Shown here: positions 42,936 through 49,355 of the stretch, piece by piece | How the letters are laid out: every line of letters begins with the position of its first letter | Numbering within the stretch: the first letter of the stretch is position 1 | Source: Jongsikchunia kroppenstedtii DSM 45133 | Lineage (GTDB): Bacteria > Actinomycetota > Actinomycetes > Mycobacteriales > Mycobacteriaceae | Direction of reading: 5' to 3' | NCBI RefSeq assembly: GCF_000380485.1 | Contig: NZ_AQYG01000032.1 | Span: forward strand, 1 to 49,702 | DNA: 49,702 nt | Notes under the pieces: model-generated | Told to the model about the DNA's origin: nothing | Database searches by the model: none | Seen by the model: the letters and a program-made list of their open reading frames with translations, nothing else | Translations under genes and position numbers: made by a program

Positions 42936-44840
42936 GTGCCAGGCCGTATCCCCGATCGCGACATCAGTGCGATCCGTGATCGCGCGCGCATCGAGGACGT
43001 GGTGGGGGAGTACGTCGCTCTCAAACGCGCCGGCGCTGATTCGATGAAGGGCCTGTGTCCGTTCCACGACGAGAAGTCGCCGTCGTTCCATGTGCGCCCG
43101 AACCACGGGCACTTCCACTGCTTCGGCTGTGGCGAGGGCGGTGACGTCTTCACCTTCCTGCAGAAGGTCGAGCACGTCAGTTTCGTCGAAGCGGTCGAGC
43201 AGCTGGCCGACAAGGTCGGCTACCAGATCAACTACGAGGGCGGCGGGACGGCGGTCCAGCGCGATCGCGGCACCCGCGCGCGCCTAGTGGCGGCCAACGC
43301 CGCCGCACAGAAATTCTATGCGGCCCAGCTGAATTCGCCGGATGCGCAGAAGGCGCGCGAGTATCTCAAGGAGCGCGACTTCGACGAGGCCGCCGCGACC
43401 CAGTTCGGCTGCGGCTATGCGCCGGCCGGCTGGGACACCATGACCAAGGCGCTGCTGGCACAGGGTTTCGACTTCAAGGAGCTCGAGGCGGCAGGTCTGT
43501 CGAAGATGGGCAAGAAGGGGCCGATCGACCGGTTCCACCGTCGGCTGCTGTGGCCGATCAAGAGCCTCGGTGGCGAGGTGATCGGCTTCGGTGCCCGCAA
43601 GTTGTTCGACGACGACAACATGGGCAAGTACATGAATACGCCAGAGACCATGTTGTACAAGAAGTCTCAGGTGCTGTTCGGCCTCGATCATGCGAAGAAG
43701 AACATCGCCAGGGGCCATCAGGCGGTGATCGTCGAGGGCTACACGGACGTGATGGCGATGCATCTGGCCGGTGTCACCACCGCGATCGCGTCGTGCGGTA
43801 CCGCATTCGGTGAGGATCACCTGGCGCTGCTCCGGCGGCTGATGATGGACGACAGCTACTTCCGCGGCGAGGTGATCTACACCTTCGACGGCGACGAGGC
43901 CGGCAAGGCCGCTGCGCTGAAAGCCTTTGCCGGAGAACAGAGCATCGCCGGTAAGACCTTCGTCGCGGTCGCCCCGGACGGCATGGATCCGTGCGAGCTG
44001 CGGCAGAGTCAGGGCGATGCGGCCGTGCGCGATCTGGTCGCGCGCCGAGTGCCGATGTTCGAGTTCGCCATCAAGGCCATGCTCGGCGAGCACGACCTGG
44101 ATATCGCCGAGGGGCGGGTCGCTGCGCTGCGGCAGACGGTCCCGGTGGTGGCGCAGATCAAGGATCGCTCGCTGCGGGACGAGTACGCGCGCCAGCTGGC
44201 CGGCTGGGTCGGCTGGGAAGAGGTGCCGCAGGTCATCGCGCGGGTGCGCGAAGAGGCGGCGAAGCGCGGCAGAGCGCCTGCGCAGCAGCGTCGTTCGGCG
44301 CCGGCTCGCAAGACCGACGGTCCGGCCGCAGTGGGCCGCCCGAGGCCGAACGATCCGCAACTGTGGCCGCAGCGCGAGGCGCTCAAATCGGCACTGCAGT
44401 TCCCGGGGATCGCCGGCTCGATCTTCGATTCGCTTCCCCCGGAGTGCTTCACCGACGAGGCCTACAAGGCGGTGCGCGAAGCGATCGCCGAGGTCGGCGG
44501 CACGGCATCGGGGATGGACGGGGCCGACTGGGTGGACACGGTGGGCAAGGCCGCCCGGGATCTCGTCGTCGCATCGCTGGTGACTGAGCTTGCGGTCGAG
44601 CCGATCCCTGTGGCGGAGAACGGGATTCCGCGGTACATCGGCAGCGTGCTGGCGCGGCTGCAGGAGGTGTGGGTGGGGGCCCAGATCGCCGATCTCAAGT
44701 CCAAGCTGCGGCGGATGTCGCCGGCGGAGGATCAGGACGCCTACAACGCCGTGTTCGGCGATCTCGTGGCCCTCGAGTCGTATCGGCGGAGCCTGCTGGA
44801 GCAGTCGATCGACCCCGGTGGAGAGGCGAGCACCGGTTGA
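42936..44840 (+). CDS. dnaG: DNA primase
   Basis: 634 residues. The N-terminal zinc-binding domain has CPFHDEKSPSFHV...FHCFGCGEGGD (CHC2). The TOPRIM part holds AVIVEGYTDVMAMH (catalytic Glu) and YTFDGDEAGKAAA (DxD-like). A C-terminal helicase-interaction region follows an Arg/Pro-rich linker near residues 440-465. GTG at 42936 is chosen because it is seven bases after TAGACT (42923-42928), giving a leaderless transcript, and because the family starts GRIPDRDI. The in-frame ORF extends upstream to 42813 but is not conserved. In M. tuberculosis dnaG lies next to dgt. Confidence 0.95.
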   Translation: MPGRIPDRDISAIRDRARIEDVVGEYVALKRAGADSMKGLCPFHDEKSPSFHVRPNHGHFHCFGCGEGGDVFTFLQKVEHVSFVEAVEQLADKVGYQINYEGGGTAVQRDRGTRARLVAANAAAQKFYAAQLNSPDAQKAREYLKERDFDEAAATQFGCGYAPAGWDTMTKALLAQGFDFKELEAAGLSKMGKKGPIDRFHRRLLWPIKSLGGEVIGFGARKLFDDDNMGKYMNTPETMLYKKSQVLFGLDHAKKNIARGHQAVIVEGYTDVMAMHLAGVTTAIASCGTAFGEDHLALLRRLMMDDSYFRGEVIYTFDGDEAGKAAALKAFAGEQSIAGKTFVAVAPDGMDPCELRQSQGDAAVRDLVARRVPMFEFAIKAMLGEHDLDIAEGRVAALRQTVPVVAQIKDRSLRDEYARQLAGWVGWEEVPQVIARVREEAAKRGRAPAQQRRSAPARKTDGPAAVGRPRPNDPQLWPQREALKSALQFPGIAGSIFDSLPPECFTDEAYKAVREAIAEVGGTASGMDGADWVDTVGKAARDLVVASLVTELAVEPIPVAENGIPRYIGSVLARLQEVWVGAQIADLKSKLRRMSPAEDQDAYNAVFGDLVALESYRRSLLEQSIDPGGEASTG

Positions 44841-44938
44841 GCGATCGGCCTCTGAGCACGGCGTTTGGTGCTTGGGCGGGGCGATAGGCTAAAGTCTCCT
44901 TCGGTCCAGACGCCGCAAGGCGCCCCGGATCGAGACAT

Positions 44939-45011
44939 TCCCCCATAGCTCAATTGGCAGAGCATTCGACTGTTAATCGAACGGTTACTGGTTCGAGTCC
45001 AGTTGGGGGAG
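44939..45011 (+). tRNA. tRNA-Asn (anticodon GUU)
   Basis: A 73-base cloverleaf: acceptor TCCCCCA pairs with TGGGGGA (45004-45010), the anticodon loop CTGTTAA places GTT at 44972-44974, and the T-arm has GGTTCGAGTCC. G at 45011 is the discriminator and CCA is not encoded. A TAGGCT -10-like hexamer is at 44885-44890. The 3' part of the gene is the probable attachment site of the element that follows. Confidence 0.95.
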
Positions 45012-45028
45012 CAGAAAGACCAGTTAAA

Positions 45029-45062
45029 GCGCCTCCCGCGATTACGCGGGAGGCGCTTTTTT
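45029..45062 (+). terminator. intrinsic terminator after tRNA-Asn
   Basis: Perfect 12-bp stem GCGCCTCCCGCG / CGCGGGAGGCGC with an ATTA loop, followed by six Ts. This is the only canonical intrinsic terminator in the window. It also separates the tRNA from the integrase remnant on the opposite strand. Confidence 0.92.
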
Positions 45063-45066
45063 GCGT

Positions 45067-45372
45067 TCACCCACCGAAAACGGGAGACAGTTGCTCGTGC
45101 GCCGCCCGCACGTCCGGCACCTGCGCCGCCTTCTCGATGTAGTGCTGCCGCGTCACCGCCGGGCTCGAGTGGCCGAGCTGCGCAGCCGCGTCCTCGATGT
45201 CGAAATCCGCGTGGTCCTTGATGATCGTGCTAACCGTCTTGCGGAAGCTGTGCGGCGTCACCCACGCGAACTCCTCACCCCGGGCTAGGCGCCACTGCCG
45301 CTCGACGTTGTTCGTCGTGCGCGGCGTCCCGGTGCGCGAGGGCCACAGCGCACCCCTCTCGTCGACAGGCAG
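45067..45372 (-). pseudogene. tyrosine recombinase (phage integrase), C-terminal remnant
   Basis: The reading frame from about 45372 to the stop at 45067 encodes the last 100 or so residues of a tyrosine integrase. VTPHSFRKTVSTI holds the HxxR motif, AAQLGHSSPAV the LGH motif, and TRQHYIEKA the nucleophile Tyr. Upstream, ALWPSRTG and NVERQWRLAR match the normal run-up to that region. The N-terminal arm-binding part and the first catalytic Arg are absent: the sequence joins directly to a different gene near 45372-45395. The position, 3' end facing tRNA-Asn, is that of a site-specific integrase beside its attachment site. It is not expected to be active. Confidence 0.85.
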
Positions 45373-45394
45373 CGTGTGATCTCTCCGGCGGCAT

Positions 45395-45544
45395 TCAGCT
45401 CGTCCAGCAGCCTTGCAGCAATTGGCAGTAGTAACGGGTCGGGGAGAGGCCGAACTGTTCGCGGATCGCGGCTTCTTTGTTGCCGGCGAATCGCCACCAC
45501 TTGCCCTCGAACTCGAGTGTCGCGTGCTGCTGCTTGGTCAACAT
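45395..45544 (-). pseudogene. DUF3263-like small protein, frameshifted C-terminus
   Basis: The ATG at 45544 starts a 49-residue ORF whose core, TLEFEGKWWRFAGNKEAAIR followed by EQFGLSPTRYY, resembles DUF3263 proteins of actinobacteria and their phages (expected core: W..GAKE.AI...F..S.TRYYQ.LN). After RYYCQLLQ the frame is lost; a one-base shift would continue RLLDELNAAGEI, as the family expects, before meeting the integrase remnant. So the gene seems shortened by a frameshift and deletion. It starts four bases after the stop of the next upstream gene. Function unknown; a helical DNA-associated protein is possible. Confidence 0.6.
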
Positions 45545-45547
45545 GAC

Positions 45548-46021
45548 TTAGGCGCCGAATGTTTCGACTGCGGCGGCTTGGTGCAGGGCTTGCAGTTCTG
45601 TGGCCTGTCGAAGGGCCTGCCGGTCGTAGATGTCGAGCTGATCGTGCAGCCGATCGCCGGCCGGGTGCAGCGACAGACCCAGCTCCCACATAGCTTTCTT
45701 TGCGAGCACGAGAGAGCGCATTGCCTCGAGGGATATGGTGCGGCGCAGTGGCCCACGTAGCGGTCGCAATGTGTCCAAACCGATCCGCGTCATGGCCGTC
45801 AGTCCGAACAGGGGGACCGTCCAGAGTTCGGGTATTCGGCTGTTCGCCGCGGCCCACTTCTTGGCGAAGTCCACTTCCTCGGCGAGTTCGCCGGCAAGGT
45901 GATCGAGAGCGCCGTCCATCCATGGGTCGGCGGCGAGTAGCTCAGCGAGGCGGATGCCGCCGCTGGCGCCGGCCAGGTGAATGCGGATGTACATCGCGAG
46001 GGATTGCTGGCGGACTGCCAT
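45548..46021 (-). CDS. hypothetical protein, prophage remnant
   Basis: 157 residues from the ATG at 46021, which follows AGGAG; an ATG at 46054 with GAGGA upstream is also good and would be coupled to a short upstream reading frame. I do not recognise the family. The sequence is mostly helical, with no membrane segment, and includes ELAEEVDFAKKWAAANSRIPELWTVP and a C-terminal helix DIYDRQALRQATELQALHQAA. It lies between broken phage genes and ends four bases before the DUF3263-like ORF. Codon use is similar to the host. Confidence 0.55.
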   Translation of the reverse strand: MAVRQQSLAMYIRIHLAGASGGIRLAELLAADPWMDGALDHLAGELAEEVDFAKKWAAANSRIPELWTVPLFGLTAMTRIGLDTLRPLRGPLRRTISLEAMRSLVLAKKAMWELGLSLHPAGDRLHDQLDIYDRQALRQATELQALHQAAAVETFGA

Positions 46022-46100
46022 GTGGGCTCCTGAGTGTTGTTGTTCGCTCAGCATGCTGTGTCCTCGATCTGTTCGCTGAGCCACCGCTTCTCCTCACCCG

Positions 46101-46349
46101 TCAAAACTGAATCAACACCATCAGCATCGGTACGTCACCCCAAAGCTCATCGGTGGCTTCGGCGCCGTTCCGGGGCCAGCGCATCGCTTCGGCGAGCTGC
46201 TCGAGAGCGATCAGACGGCGTGCGGCGATCTGCTCGACGGCCGTCTCTTCCCGGGCGCGCAGGTGAGCATCGATGGGGAAGACACGGCGTTCGTCGTTGA
46301 CGAGTTCATGCGCGATCGTCGATCTGCGTAATACCCCAACCGCGTTCAC
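46101..46349 (-). CDS. hypothetical small protein, possibly truncated
   Basis: Up to 82 residues. The central part, NDERRVFPIDAHLRAREETA and the helix RLIALEQLAEAMRWPRNGAEA, looks like real helical protein; the first dozen residues may come from a rearrangement junction near 46335. Near the stop, a second frame on the same strand (TGEEKRWLSEQIEDTAC) also looks coding and ends at the ATG of the next gene at 46054, so a one-base shift may have cut the original C-terminus. Family unknown. Confidence 0.4.
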   Translation of the reverse strand: MNAVGVLRRSTIAHELVNDERRVFPIDAHLRAREETAVEQIAARRLIALEQLAEAMRWPRNGAEATDELWGDVPMLMVLIQF

Positions 46350-46607
46350 CCTGACGGCAGGCGCGGCGGACTATGTCATCGGCTGCTTCGCCACGTCTGG
46401 CTCGTACACCGAGACGGCGAACTCGAGAACCATCCGCATCCAGGGATCGGGCCTGAACAACCAGGACTATAACCGCAACAGCATCATCGATGGGACCGGT
46501 GCGACGTCGATCACTAACAAGGTGTCGATGAGCCAGTCGGCCTCGCCGAGTTCGAGGCGATCTGCCGGGCCGCGCTGGCGGTCGAAGATGCGGAGGGCGA
46601 GCCGTGA
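46336..46607 (+). pseudogene. fused fragments of phage structural-type genes
   Basis: Two coding-looking pieces on the plus strand lie in different frames. The first, about 46340-46515, reads FTLTAGAADYVIGCFATSGS and IRIQGSGLNNQDYNRNSIID, Asn/Thr-rich as in phage tail or surface proteins. The second, about 46525 to a TGA at 46605, reads EPVGLAEFEAICRAALAVEDAEGEP. Neither has a start. They face an unrelated minus-strand ORF, so this is best read as deletion junctions. No family is assigned. Confidence 0.4.
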
Positions 46608-47090
46608 ATCGATGTCGCCTACAGTCCGGGTGCTATGTCGTTGGGTGACTTTGTGTTCCACGACAATCCGCACAACTGTCGGGGCATCGTGCAGGTCGCC
46701 GATCCGCTGCGCGCGGCCGGTCAGGTGAACAACCGCGGTGTCGCCAACACGAGTTGGGGTTGCGCCGGGCAACGGCAACTGTCGGGGCCGTGGCCGTGGT
46801 ATTCGTTCGCGATCCCGGACGATCCGATCGCGTCGTGCCCGGGGGACAACGGATTCCGGCAGATCGCCGACATGGTGACCGGTCTGCATCAGCCAATCCC
46901 TGCGCAGTGGTGGAACGCCGGGGCGACACTCGATCAGATTATGAAGCACTTGGTCGGTAACCCGAATCTCGATCCGTCCTACACGTTCCATCTGTCGCGT
47001 CACTGCGCGTACGCGGTGGAGAACATGCCCGGGTCGACGCAGACGTACATGCAGGCGGTCCGCGCGGCCGTCGTGTCGCTGATCGCCTAG
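46608..47090 (+). pseudogene. LysB-like mycolylarabinogalactan esterase, N-truncated
   Basis: The frame opens immediately after a TGA with VAYSPGAMSLGDFVFHDN, which matches the nucleophile region (GYSxGA) of cutinase-fold phage LysB enzymes, here altered to AYSPG. IVQVADPLRAAGQV, then PWPWYSFAIPDDPIASCPGD with the candidate catalytic Asp, and SRHCAY with the candidate His follow in the correct order. The N-terminal half is missing, so the protein can start only at the ATG at 46635, after the nucleophile. LysB cleaves the link between mycolic acids and arabinogalactan during lysis of mycolata. The remnant supports a phage origin for the region. Confidence 0.6.
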
Positions 47091-47138
47091 GTAATCGAAG
47101 CGCCCCCCGCGCCGTTCAGGCAAGTACTCTGCCGACAC

Positions 47139-47577
47139 ATGGCGGGACCGAGCTGCTTCGACTGGTTTAGCGAAATCATCATCCCTGCGATCGGCGCGGC
47201 CGGGACGGTCGTGTGGGCCGTGGTATCCACATCGCGCGCGAATAGACTGGCCGAGCGTTCAATGCTCAGGGAAAAAGAACTTTGCCACGCTGGCGCGCGC
47301 CTACGTCAATCGCTGGCCAGAGGGCATTCCTGGCCCCGATCAGCAAAAAGAGGTCCGGCCAGCCGCGGTCATCTGCGGGCAGAACGCGTACGAAATAGCT
47401 GACTGGGTTCCGGATGCCGTCTGGCGAATCAATATCAGCGACTTGACCGCCCAGACTAAGAGGGACGGGTTCTGGGCATTGAAAAGGGAGCTTGACGAGT
47501 GGCTAGCGAATGGCTTGAAGACTCCGAATCTTACCCATCCGCTGGCAACGACACGAGGTTCTCATACAAGGGCGTAG
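47139..47577 (+). pseudogene. small membrane-anchored protein, frameshifted in an A5 run
   Basis: From the ATG at 47139, one N-terminal transmembrane helix (residues about 8-28, FSEIIIPAIGAAGTVVWAVV) is followed by a basic segment. At GGGAAAAAG (47269-47277) the frame runs into Arg/Ser-rich low-quality sequence ending at 47402. The +1 frame instead reads FATLARAYVNRWPEGIPGPD and later WALKRELDEWLANGL up to a TAG at 47575. Merging them gives about 145 residues. An extra A, or a sequencing error, explains it. Family not recognised; located in the prophage remnant. Confidence 0.55.
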
Positions 47578-47638
47578 TCGATGAGGTGGCTACGTGACCG
47601 AAGCCCGTCAAGAATTTGAATCTGCGGCTAGGGGTAGA

Positions 47639-47809
47639 TCAGAAGGGCAGGCTGGTGATAATGACCCGAAGTGCCGTGCCGAGATTGCGATAGATCGCGC
47701 GGTCTTTTGATCGTTCGAAGTCTTCGGCTTCTGGGCGGAGGACGAAGTTGTCGAGCCACCAGGCCTTGAGGCGGCCGTATTGGGGCGCTGACGATTGGTT
47801 ATCAACCAC
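47639..47809 (-). CDS. small basic protein, tandem paralog 2
   Basis: 56 residues from the GTG at 47809 with GGAAG upstream. The core AWWLDNFVLRPEAEDFERSK aligns with the neighbouring 48-residue protein over W[FW]xxN[YF]V[IL]xP, and both end in a hydrophobic Pro-containing tail (here ITSLPF). A longer in-frame ORF starting at 47968 exists but overlaps the paralog in another frame and has less convincing sequence. No family known. It sits in the lower-GC part of the prophage remnant. Confidence 0.5.
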   Translation of the reverse strand: MVDNQSSAPQYGRLKAWWLDNFVLRPEAEDFERSKDRAIYRNLGTALRVIITSLPF

Positions 47810-47859
47810 AGGCTTCCTTACTGCGCATAGAGAGCTGTCAGGCGATGCGCGGTCGTCAT

Positions 47860-48006
47860 TTAGGGAAAGAAGCTCACTAGCCAGTTTAAGAACCGCCAGA
47901 GCTTGTTTTTCCTGAGCCGTTCGAGGTACTTGGGGTCGGCGGGGCCAATTACGTAGTTTCTGAACCATGTTCGTATGGGCCTAGAAGGCTTCGGTTCCTC
48001 AGTCAT
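47860..48006 (-). CDS. small basic protein, tandem paralog 1
   Basis: 48 residues from the ATG at 48006, with GAAGGG six bases upstream. The sequence MTEEPKPSRPIRTWFRNYVI continues GPADPKYLERLRKNKLWRFL and ends NWLVSFFP. It is rich in aromatic and basic residues and could form an amphipathic or membrane-associated helix at its end. Similarity of the WFRNYVIGP core to the next gene indicates an old tandem duplication. Function unknown; small immunity-like or phage accessory proteins are possible but unproven. Confidence 0.5.
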   Translation of the reverse strand: MTEEPKPSRPIRTWFRNYVIGPADPKYLERLRKNKLWRFLNWLVSFFP

Positions 48007-48138
48007 CTAAAACCCTTCGCGTCGCCTAATGGCCGCCACATAGGCAATACATTCGACAGTTTGTGCGGCTCAGCGTGGGTCTTGGGCTGAGCCAACATTT
48101 TTTGCGACTTTGCCGATAACGAGTTTGCGAACGTGTCT

Positions 48139-48390
48139 TTACATGGTGTCGTCGTCCTGTGCACCTACCTGACTATCGCCTTTGCGAGCTCGGGATTTTA
48201 TCCACAGCACGAGTGGCACTCCGACAACGACGACCGGATAATAGCCCAGGCTTGTAGACAGAAAAAGGTGCGTCGATCTGGCTACTAGCAGAACTACAAG
48301 CGGAGGGAGGAGTATTAGAATATAAGGGAGATACTTCTTCGTCGGCAGTTTCGTTTGGCATCGTCCCTGGCGCCCGCTGTTTAGTTGCAT
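48139..48390 (-). CDS. small membrane protein with two helices
   Basis: 83 residues. The ATG at 48390 overlaps the end of the upstream lipoprotein gene by ten bases, so the two are translationally coupled. Hydrophobic helices are seen at about residues 21-37 (YILILLPPLVVLLVA) and 50-64 (YYPVVVVGVPLVLWI), with a basic linker SRARKG and an acidic C-terminal tail ending DDDTM. Family not recognised. Coupling suggests the lipoprotein and the membrane protein work together at the cell envelope. Confidence 0.6.
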   Translation of the reverse strand: MQLNSGRQGRCQTKLPTKKYLPYILILLPPLVVLLVARSTHLFLSTSLGYYPVVVVGVPLVLWIKSRARKGDSQVGAQDDDTM

Positions 48391-48833
48391 TGGTCGTACT
48401 TCCATACGCCCTCTTCGTATGTCCAGTACCGTTTCTGTGTGTTTTCGCCGCCTTCTACTGTTAGGTATCGGATAACAAGTGCGTGAGTTCCACCGCCTGC
48501 GATGGCCCAGTGTTGTGTATTGGGCGCTGCCAAGGGATTTGCGGAGAAGCTTGTTTTTGCTTCGGCGACATATTGTGATTCTGATAGTTTTGCAGCGCAG
48601 CGGGCGGAGTACATTTTGTATGCGTCCGAGTAGTCCTGGTCATAGACCAGTTGGTACATGTGTTGAGCGCGGTAGATAAGCGCATCGGGGCTGTCGCTCG
48701 CGACACTTGGGCTTGACTTCGCACTACTTGAGGTGTGGTGATTTGCGGACGTGCCGCATCCGGCCAGGGTCAGCGGTGTCACCGCAACGACCAGGACCGT
48801 GATCGCCGATTGTTTCCACCAGATCGGTTTCAT
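48381..48833 (-). CDS. putative lipoprotein
   Basis: 150 residues. A signal peptide with the lipobox LTLAGC places the lipidated Cys at residue 26; a Ser/Thr-rich linker (to about residue 48) leads to a domain of about 100 residues with the pattern QLVYDQDYSDAYKMYSARCA and the C-terminal RYWTYEEGVWKYDQC. The shape resembles DUF4878/NTF2-like lipoproteins, but this is only a guess. GGAGGAACACAA precedes the ATG. It may be a superinfection-exclusion-type prophage lipoprotein or a host cargo gene. Local GC is lower than in the core region. Confidence 0.7.
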   Translation of the reverse strand: MKPIWWKQSAITVLVVAVTPLTLAGCGTSANHHTSSSAKSSPSVASDSPDALIYRAQHMYQLVYDQDYSDAYKMYSARCAAKLSESQYVAEAKTSFSANPLAAPNTQHWAIAGGGTHALVIRYLTVEGGENTQKRYWTYEEGVWKYDQCN

Positions 48834-48852
48834 TTGTGTTCCTCCCTGGTCT

Positions 48853-49355
48853 TTAGGCTAACTGGGTGCCGTGTTGAGCGGGACATCCGGCGCCTGACGG
48901 CGAGTGTGGGACTGTGGCCGCCGCTGGATTAAAGCAGGGGCTGTAACCCAGCGGAATGGGCGCGGTGGTGGTTCCCCCTGTTTGCGAAGGCTGACTAGGC
49001 ATGGTCATTGTCGGCAATGGCGTGTTGGTTGGGGTGTCAGTGGTGGTGGTGGCTGTTGTGGTTGGCGGGCTACTTGGTGGCGGTGGTGGGCATGTTGCAT
49101 TCGCCCACACGACTGGAACATTAACCAGCGGTGCGACTTTGGTATGGATCGTGTAGTACCCGCTGGGCTCACACGGCGCGCCGTTTGCCGCGACAGCTAT
49201 GACGACAAATCCCAGGTAAGCCGTGCATCCAATTCCGATTGCACCGCTAGCTATCGGGCCGAGTGAAAGCCCCCCAAGCGCTGCTGCACCGCACACTGCT
49301 CCCGCATAGGTGGCGCATGCACCCTCGCTGGCGCATTTGTAGAGTCCTGCACTGT
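48853..49355 (-). pseudogene. Pro/Thr-rich exported-type protein cut by IS3 element
   Basis: The host frame enters from the IS boundary at 49355 and runs to a TAA at 48853, about 167 codons. It holds a Cys-rich start (KCASEGACATYAGAVCGAAA), a hydrophobic stretch GAIGIGCTAYLGFVVIAVAA, then a Pro/Ser/Thr-rich region (PPPPPSSPPTTTATTTT) and ends GCPAQHGTQLA. The N-terminus, with any signal peptide, is missing; the frame continues into IS sequence only by chance. Low-complexity Pro/Thr regions are usual in secreted or wall-associated proteins. Family unknown. Confidence 0.6.

Noticed and set aside
46273-46728. Single plus-strand gene of 151 codons
   Set aside because: Its first 20 codons are antisense to a minus-strand ORF and its last 60 are Arg/Ser-rich; only the central part looks coding, so it is treated as fused fragments.
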